DNA from: Larix sibirica
Taxonomy: Eukaryota; Streptophyta; Pinopsida; Pinales; Pinaceae
Direction: 5' to 3'
Assembly (NCBI GenBank): GCA_004151065.3
Contig: NWUY0300052966.1
Span: forward strand, 19,097-43,785
DNA length: 24,689 nt
In this document: positions 19,208-24,689 of the stretch, piece by piece
Layout of the letters: every line of letters starts with the position of its first letter
Position numbering within the stretch: the stretch's first letter is position 1
Made by a program: the position numbers and the translations under genes
Notes under the pieces: model-generated
What the model was told of the DNA's origin: nothing
The model's input: the letters and a program-made list of their open reading frames with translations, nothing else
Database searches by the model: none

Positions 19208-19944
19208 AAAATAGCATATCAGTATGCCAAATGGAGTCAGCTACAGAAAATAGACTTTCTCTGGGGTCTAGTGCGTAATATAACAAACTCAGGTGCTCAT
19301 CTTTTCACGTTTCTCGGAAATACCAAGTCTGAGTTGCATAAATAATTCTTCCGTCAACATTTTGACCATTTGGTGTGGCTGGAAGTATCACAAGAACTCT
19401 TGGCCGAATAAATAGTCTTTGAGATGGGAAGGCAAACCAGAATTCCAAGTGATAAAATCAAAATCAAAATGACTCCGGAGTAGTTTTGAGTGATCAAAAT
19501 TAAAATATGATCAGTGTGGAGTTTAGAGTCAGAGAATGCAGTCTATGAACCCTATTTGTTCAAGATGAGTCGCAATTAAGTGAGGCTGCAGCTTGCTATC
19601 TGAAAGCAAGAATAAGTATAATTTAATGAAAACAAAAATAAGATTGTGGTCACAACCGTGGTAGAAGAGGTGCAAAAACTATGCCAAATCATCATATAAT
19701 GAAATTGTTTGCGTTCATGTTTGTCCCAAGTTTGCTCTTCCCAACTGTGCAGCCTAGAGCCCTATAGAGTAGCTGACGACCCTTGCCGACCTTTATTGTA
19801 GAAGACTACCTTGGCCATCAAAACAAATAGACTGAGTCTTCCCTCCCTCTCATGAGCAGCTAAACTGCCTTTTTAGCCACTAATTTCTGCAATCTGTCAG
19901 CCACGGCGAATCAATTCCAATTTGATATGGAAGAAGTTTAGGAT
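19208..19944. other. Intergenic or possible transcribed remnant
   Basis: No long open frame, RNA gene or repeat is recognised. It lies between the candidate exon/intron and the first ARF-like motif, so it may be a remnant of the same gene locus. That link is not shown by sequence. Confidence 0.35.
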
Positions 19945-20040
19945 TCTAGCATGGTCCTGTGCACTGTGCAGATAGATAATGAATGAGATGTGATGCTTGT
20001 AGGAGATGATCCATAGCATTGACTGCAAATACTCAATATT
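19945..20040 (+). pseudogene. ARF-like PB1 fragment, copy 1
   Basis: The frame reads QIDNE*DVMLVGDDP*. This aligns with the late part of the PB1 (domain III/IV) of auxin response factors, where an acidic DxExD is followed by (M/L)LVGDDPW. TGA replaces the usual Gly codon, and TAG stands at the Trp position or just after. caatattccactgatcattgttga also follows, as in copies 2 and 3. PB1 domains mediate ARF and Aux/IAA pairing; this piece is far too short to do so. Confidence 0.5.
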
Positions 20041-20320
20041 CCACTGATCATTGTTGATGAAAAAATCATTTGATTGATTCTTTTACAATTCTGTGTGTGA
20101 GGCTGCTTAGCTTGGTATAGAAGTAGAAAAACATGACAATATCCTCTAAGAACAACTCATCAGGTTGATGGAATCATCTGGCATAACCTTTGCAACTCTT
20201 TTATCACGGGTTGTGACTACAATATTATTTTTATTTTCCTATGACAACCAAATAGAGAGCACTTTCCTTCTCAGATTTCGATTTTGATCAATTGGAAGTT
20301 CCATCTGCCTGTTTCTTCTC

Positions 20321-20536
20321 ATGGACCAGCTGTGTCTAGCCATGGATTTTTGTGACACTGCAAGCCAAACCAGATGGTGGAAAATGATCATATATTTGAT
20401 GTGGATGCGCCAGTGGGTTGTGGAGACGGATAATGAAGGGGACGTGATGCTTGTAGGAGATGATCCATTGCATGTGAGTACAGATGATCCGTTGCATTTA
20501 AGTACAGAGGTTCAATATTCCACTAATCATTGTTGA
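20321..20536 (+). pseudogene. ARF-like PB1 fragment, copy 2
   Basis: The best preserved copy: QWVVETDNEGDVMLVGDDP fits the ARF pattern in which Trp and an aliphatic pair precede the acidic loop and the LLVGDDPW core. The Trp codon is TTG. Directly after it, catgtgagta resembles a splice donor. ARF genes are known to have an intron near this point, so the fragment may be a genomic rather than a retrocopied piece. A 24 bp internal duplication (gatgatcc, ttgca, agtaca) repeats the DDPLH part. The upstream residues (MDQLCLAMDFCDTAS) have no recognised origin. Confidence 0.55.
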
Positions 20537-20752
20537 CCAAAATATTGTATGATTGTATCCACAATATGATAAAATTTCATGTCCTATGACTTTGGGTATA
20601 TGTATTTTATATGTTATGATGTAATCACAGGGAGTTCTGTAGCATTGTGCAAAGCAATTTGATTTATGCTTTTGCAGAGGTGTAGAAAATGACTGAAGGG
20701 GCTGTGAGCATGAAAATTTGAGATGCTCAGAAAATATGATAGTTACCAGAGA
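20435..20752. repeat. 316 bp tandem duplication, copy 1
   Basis: Begins gaaggggacgtgatgcttg and ends tatgatagttaccagaga. It is followed head to tail by an almost identical copy at 20751. Confidence 0.95.
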
Positions 20753-20855
20753 AGGGGACGTGATGCTTGTAGGAGATGATCCATTGCATGTAAGTACAGA
20801 TGATCCGTTGCATTTAAGTACAGAGGTTCAATATTCCACTAATCATTGTTGACCA
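20751..20855 (+). pseudogene. ARF-like PB1 fragment, copy 3
   Basis: The part of the ARF-like motif carried by the second 316 bp copy: EGDVMLVGDDPLH, followed by a consensus-like donor catgtaagta. It starts inside the acidic loop because the duplication breakpoint lies there. It ends with the same TGA after caatattccactaatcattgt. Confidence 0.5.
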
Positions 20856-21060
20856 AAATATTGTATGATTGTATCCACAATATGATAAAATTTCATGTCC
20901 TATGACTTTGGGTATATGTATTTTATATGTTATGATGTAATCACAGGGAGCATTGTGCAAAGCAATTTGATTTATGCTTCTGCAGAGGTGTAGAAAATGA
21001 CTGAAGGGGCTGTGAGCATGAAAATTTGAGATGCTCAGAAAATATGATAGTTACCAGAGA
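20751..21060. repeat. 316 bp tandem duplication, copy 2
   Basis: Nearly identical to copy 1. I see two substitutions (g/a in catgtRagta, t/c in ttatgcttYtgcag) and an 8 bp deletion (copy 1 ttctgtag near 20634-20642). The junction shares only the bases ga. This near identity marks it as the youngest duplication in the window. Within it, 20751-20855 is a third ARF-like fragment beginning EGDVMLVGDDPL. Confidence 0.95.
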
Positions 21061-21508
21061 GCCCACGGCTCTTGGGATCAAAAGTTTACTGCTCAACACT
21101 TTAACTAGTCTATGTGCATTGTGCCTCATGTTTATGGAGGCAGCCCTTGAATGACCAAATGACATGTCTTGTTTGGCTCTATGATGTAAAGGGGTTATAC
21201 AGGGCAACTAGTTTGAATTCATTTGAGATTCTACGGTGCTGCCTCTATCACTTTGTAAGTGATTTGTTGTAATGACTGCTTCCGTGATGAAGGTCACCTT
21301 GTGCCTTGTTTTGCAGTTAGGAAGGTTCCAGAAAAGTTGTTAAGTTCAAAATTAACCTTGTTAAAAGTTGTTTTTATCTCTTCTATATTGTTTCGATAAA
21401 AGGAAGGGATATGATCCCAGTTCTGTCGTCGTATTTCCTCCTACAAAGAAATTATTATAGTTAGGAAGGTTTTGCCATCTCTAATCAGACTAAGAGAAAC
21501 CAGTCTTC
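21061..21508. other. Intergenic, nothing recognised
   Basis: Mixed-composition sequence with no convincing frame on either strand. The minus-strand open frame at 20941-21207 overlaps the duplication and is taken as chance. Confidence 0.4.
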
Positions 21509-21702
21509 TGTAGTTTTATGTTATTTTGATGCCTTAGGGCTTTGAATGATTTAGGCTCTTAGATGCAAGGTGGTTTTGGAGAATGTGTAAATAGACACTG
21601 CTAGTGTAGTTTTATGTTCTTTTGATGCCTTAGGGTTTTGAATGATTTAGGCTCTTAGATTCAAGGTGGTTTCGGAGAATGTGTTAAAACAGACACTGCT
21701 AG
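21509..21702. repeat. 96 bp tandem duplication
   Basis: Units at 21509-21604 and 21605-21702 share tgtagttttatgtt, gaatgatttaggctcttaga, aaggtggttt and gacactgctag, with a few substitutions and a 2 bp length difference. Confidence 0.9.
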
Positions 21703-22594
21703 TGGTGGCTTGTGAAATCGCATTGAGTGACAGTGGATTTCATGAATGCAAGACATTGAATGACATGAATTGATGGTTGCATTTCATATATAATGATCAT
21801 TGGCTAGATGCTTGATTCTGTACTTATGAGGTTGGAGTGTTGTTCTTTCAACTTTGTTGTCCAGCAATAAAACTTGATGCATGCATGACTCTATCATGGA
21901 AATCGTATGCGTTCGCATCGACTCTGAGAATAAGAATGTGCAATGTTTGCTATTTTACTTGGAATACTTTATGCCATGGAATGGGTTTAATTTCTTCACT
22001 CTAGAGACGGTAACGATGTTTATTTTCCGTTAAATTGGAGACAAAAGGAGATGGTGCACAGTTTTGCAGATGCTAATTCTGAGATTTTGGGTGGATATTT
22101 TGTAATCGGGTTTGGTAAGCAATATTTGAGCCCTACCAGGCCCTATCCTGGTAGCAAGAATTTTTCAATTGAGTGCTGTCAATGCAACATTGTAGATCAA
22201 AATTCATGGTTGGGTTTTTCCATTGACAGTTGTGCAAATATAACTAAGCCCAAGCAAGTCACAGTTAGATAGCTACTGAAGAACAATCCTTTCTAAACAG
22301 TCCAGTTTTAAACTGGATAATAGTTCAATCATACTATTCTTAAATATTTGCCTAATGGCCTAATGGCCTAATATATGTGAGAAATATTGTAATGGATAGA
22401 TATTTCAATTTTAAATATATTTTTGAGAAATATTCTAGATTTAATAATTTATTTATTTTATGATTTACATATTTTCAGCCGTCCTAGTCCGTTGATGCCA
22501 ATCTCCACGTTTGACACACCACTGGTTTAGCAGAGTCCTGTCAGTAGCTCTGCCGTCTCCCCTGTCACTAGGGCCTCCAGCATGCTCCATATGA
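21703..22594. other. Intergenic, one unassigned open frame
   Basis: A 73-codon open frame at 22051-22272 (+) has no recognised domain. The triple cctaatgg/cctaatat near 22350-22372 is a small local repeat. The sequence becomes GC-richer from about 22478. No other feature can be supported. Confidence 0.4.
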
Positions 22595-22798
22595 ACAGGA
22601 AGACGAGGAACTCTGCTATGGCCAACAGAGGCCCGGCCATATGAGCGGGACTTCGAGTTATATCAGAAATATGAGCGGGATGAGGTTCAGCTTCTTCGAT
22701 TTCAAATCCGAGCAAGGTTCGATCCACTGACTACGGCGTTCTTTTATTCCACTATAACTTTCGTTAACTATAAGGAATCATTGATTGATTGGCTGTAA
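22595..22798 (+). pseudogene. Coding-like island of unknown origin
   Basis: Sixty-seven codons are open from just after a TGA (22592-22594) to TAA 22796-22798, with no ATG. The middle reads ARPYERDFELYQKYERDE and then VQLLRFQIRARFDPL, a charged, helical composition typical of real protein. The block is much GC-richer than the surrounding AT-rich DNA. The next frame is also open nearby (YEQEDEELCYGQQRP), suggesting a frameshift near 22630. It resembles a broken exon or transposon gene end; no family is recognised. Confidence 0.35.
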
Positions 22799-23282
22799 CT
22801 ATTTTCTTAACGCTTTCATTTTCTCTTACCAAATAACTTTTTAACCTTTAAAAATAGTTTTTATTTTTTTATCATTATAATTTCATAATTTAATTTATTT
22901 ATTTAAAATAATTTTAAATTTTTATCATTATAATAACATTATTTAATTAATTTATTTATTTAAGAGAATTGACAACAGGTACTCTCATGATGACCTTAAG
23001 TATACCAAGGAATTTGCATTTCATAATTCAATTAATTATTTTTTTATTAAATTACATTGTATAGAATATATAATTAAATTAATTGTTTTTAATTATAATT
23101 TTATCAGTATGTATTCTAATTTAATTAATTGTTTTTAATTATAATTTTATCATTATTTAATTTGCATCTTCTCTAACTTTAAGATAGAGTAAATATATTT
23201 TAAAAGACATTTTCCAGTCGGATTTTAACTTGGGAAACTCTATACATATGATTAGATCATTTTAACCATCATTTATATATAT
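22799..23282. other. Very AT-rich spacer
   Basis: Made of attta and aatta runs. It includes a 46 bp-period direct repeat (ttaattgtttttaattataa at 23079 and again at 23125). No gene. The composition is like a matrix-attachment region, but that is only an analogy. Confidence 0.5.
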
Positions 23283-23467
23283 AGCCAGGTGGGTTAGTTC
23301 AAGTGGTTGAGAGCCGTGAGTTGTTTCGGGGTCAAATCTCCAAGTGGCTTTGCATAGATATTTAAGGGCCTCGCTTGATGGCCCCACCAGGTTAGGCCCC
23401 CTAATCAGGGCCTGTGGTTTGAAATGAGAGGAAGTACCTAAGGGTTTTCCCATGACATGTTTCAAGA
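23283..23467 (+). mobile_element. tRNA-related SINE-like element
   Basis: A Pol III A-box-like TAGTTCAAGTGG (23295-23306) and B-box-like GGTCAAATCTC (23330-23340) lie in the tRNA order. A GC-rich body (ggccccaccagg, ggccccctaatcagggcc) follows. AT-rich tatatatat stretches on both sides (23274-23282 and about 23469-23477) could be target duplications but are low complexity. No terminal A or T tail is clear, so the right end is approximate. Confidence 0.5.
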
Positions 23468-23548
23468 ATATATATATTTGGACTTTGAAATATCCATTAA
23501 TTTTTAATTTACATTGATATATTAATTTTTTTAATTTACATTATATAA

Positions 23549-23633
23549 AGTAGTCTATCATACCACGATTTCGACTTCCGGTGATCGAAATTAATATACT
23601 CCGGAGATCGAAAACGTGGCATGATAGACTACT
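23549..23633. repeat. Foldback element with about 35 bp inverted arms
   Basis: The left arm 23549-23583 (agtagtctatcataccacg...) pairs with the right arm 23599-23633 (...cgtggcatgatagactact) with about five mismatches around a short AT-rich loop. It could be a small MITE, a transposon end pair or a structured RNA. No clear target site duplication flanks it. Confidence 0.85.
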
Positions 23634-23749
23634 CCTTCATGACTCCTTCCCGTTGTTGGTCTTCCTTTGCCTCCATTTGCAACCTTGCCTTTTCTGCCTG
23701 CCCTAAACGGGTCGAACATCCTCCATCCGGTGGTCCCTCTGCTAATAGT

Positions 23750-23804
23750 GTCGATCTTTCCAACTTATTCCCATGATGTAAAGTTAATGCTTGGAAAGAT
23801 CGAC
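23750..23804. repeat. 14 bp perfect inverted repeat
   Basis: GTCGATCTTTCCAA (23750-23763) and TTGGAAAGATCGAC (23791-23804) are perfect complements around a 27 nt loop. The right arm abuts a 23 bp tandem duplication. Confidence 0.85.
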
Positions 23805-23849
23805 CATCTACCACCTCTCCTCATAGCCATCTACCACCTCTCCTCATAG
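23804..23849. repeat. 23 bp tandem duplication
   Basis: Two identical units (ccatctaccacctctcctca plus tag) lie at 23804-23826 and 23827-23849. Because 23 is not a multiple of three, the duplication shifts any frame passing through it. Confidence 0.95.
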
Positions 23850-23928
23850 CCAAACTGTCTCGAGCTCCCCCCTGCTCCTGTTCGTACTTGAGCTTTGCAT
23901 CAACCCGCTGCTGCGCGCGCCCCTTTTT

Positions 23929-24125
23929 ACTCACACATCACCTTATGTTGTTTCCATTTGAATCTCGAAATCTAAGATGTCGAAGAGGGTTTTCAGGTCT
24001 GTCTTACTAGTTGTTAGTTGGCCTCGTTTCACTCACACATCACCTTATGTTCTTTCTGTTTGAATCTCTATTCGAAAATTAAGATTCCAAAGAGGGTTTT
24101 TAGGTCTGTTTTACCAGTTATTAGT
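23929..24125. repeat. 102 bp-period direct duplication
   Basis: actcacacatcaccttatgt begins copies at 23929 and 24031. Each continues through tttgaatct, a short variable part and agagggtttt(c/t)aggtctgt. Several substitutions and small indels separate the copies. Confidence 0.85.
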
Positions 24126-24480
24126 ACACATGTAGAGCTTGTGATAATTATGGAGGGATTTGCTGTTATGATGATTATGGAGAGCTTCCAACTGGCTTAA
24201 GAATCTATAGCATTTGTTGTATTGCCGACTAGTTCTTTCGTCTTTGGTTCGCTTATAATAGTTCTAAACATTTTCAAACTTTTCTTTGCATTTCTTGCCA
24301 CTCCTCTTATAACCTACCTAAACAAGTTCAATAATACAAGGTCAGCAGATATGTCACAATAAAATATCCATGCCCCCATATTATACTTAGCACTATATCT
24401 AACATATAGAATCACATCATTATCTATGCTTCATTTATACTTAAATAGCTCTCAATATAGCCACAAAAATAGAAAGACCA
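24126..24480. other. Intergenic, nothing recognised
   Basis: AT-rich sequence without a convincing frame, repeat or RNA gene. Confidence 0.4.
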
Positions 24481-24620
24481 TAATGTCTTCAAGACTAAGT
24501 AGCATGGGTACTTGTACCCAGGGGTAGGGTATGCGTATCTGTACCCATGTATCGGATACCTCGTACCCATGTACCCTGCAGTACCTGAAACTTGGTCGAA
24601 GTACCCGATACATTTGTCAT
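24481..24620. repeat. GTACCC-rich tract with palindrome
   Basis: TGGGTACTTGTACCCA (24505-24520) is a perfect palindrome apart from the central TT. It is followed by repeated gtaccc motifs (two gtacccatgta copies near 24550-24575, then gtaccctgcagtacc and gtacccgatac). Such clustered short motifs resemble subterminal repeats of DNA transposons; the element may continue beyond the window. Confidence 0.5.
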
Positions 24621-24689
24621 AGATTGTATGTACCTTGATGTTGGTGGTGCTTATTGTTGAACTCCTCTGTCATGACCTTAACAAAAATG

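Larger units (their letters stand above)
23629..23930 (-). pseudogene. Coding-like relic with coiled-coil composition
   Basis: On the minus strand one frame reads RAQQRVDAKLKYEQEQGG and ARDSLAMRRGGRWL, then a TGA inside a 23 bp tandem duplication. It continues to STRLGQAEKARLQMEAKED and ends at TGA 23629-23631. The Gln/Glu/Lys/Arg-rich content suggests a former coiled-coil protein. The natural frame may differ around the 23 bp duplication and a 14 bp inverted repeat. The final codons lie in the right arm of the foldback element. Family unknown. Confidence 0.35.

Noticed and set aside
20941-21207. Minus-strand 88-codon ORF
   Set aside because: It begins downstream of, and runs into, the duplicated block. 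Copy 1 does not keep the frame, because of the 8 bp difference, so it is likely chance.
22527-22727. Minus-strand open frame opposite the GC-richer island
   Set aside because: It has no motif, and the plus-strand frames look more protein-like. It is probably open because of the high GC content.

Overview
The window looks like nuclear DNA from a seed plant. It is AT-rich, contains no intact protein gene, and is built from decayed transposable elements, tandem duplications and plant gene relics. The supporting evidence is a Ty1/copia gag-protease remnant, a plant-type L1 (LINE) with a DUF4283-like ORF1 and a C-terminal RNase H, an ATL-type RING-H2 relic, and pieces resembling the PB1 domain of auxin response factors. 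The density of old transposons fits a large plant genome such as a gymnosperm, but that is a guess.

Layout. 183-1642 (minus): copia gag and protease with stops and one frameshift. 2061-3067: a direct duplication of a 0.45-0.55 kb AT-rich unit. 3971-5780 and 5781-about 14335: two head-to-tail copies of a 1.8 kb unit of unknown nature. The second copy carries a full-length but dead L1 element (7659-14067) with a 13-17 bp target site duplication and a poly(A) tail. The first copy preserves the equivalent uninterrupted site. 14900-15175 (minus): ATL relic. 15264-15411: a long hairpin and a 42 bp tandem pair. 16422-16616 (minus): an unidentified coding-like fragment. 16783-17175: a 134 bp unit repeated three times. 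18232-18372: a tRNA-related SINE-like block inside another local repeat. 18660-19210: a GC-richer island with a possible first exon and intron. 19945-21060: three copies of an ARF-like motif, two of them inside a nearly identical 316 bp tandem duplication. 21509-21702: a 96 bp tandem pair. 22595-22798 and 23629-23930: GC-richer coding-like islands. 23283-about 23467: a second SINE-like block. 23549-23633: a foldback element. 23929-24125: another tandem pair. The window ends in a GTACCC-rich tract.

How the parts relate. The L1 would have encoded an RNA-binding ORF1 protein and an ORF2 polyprotein (endonuclease, reverse transcriptase, zinc finger, RNase H), apparently with a stop/start overlap (ATGA) between them. 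Both ORFs are broken, and two catalytic aspartates of ORF2 are replaced. Most premature stops in the L1 and the copia relic are TAG, which fits decay by cytosine deamination at methylated sites. Nothing here appears able to make a functional protein.
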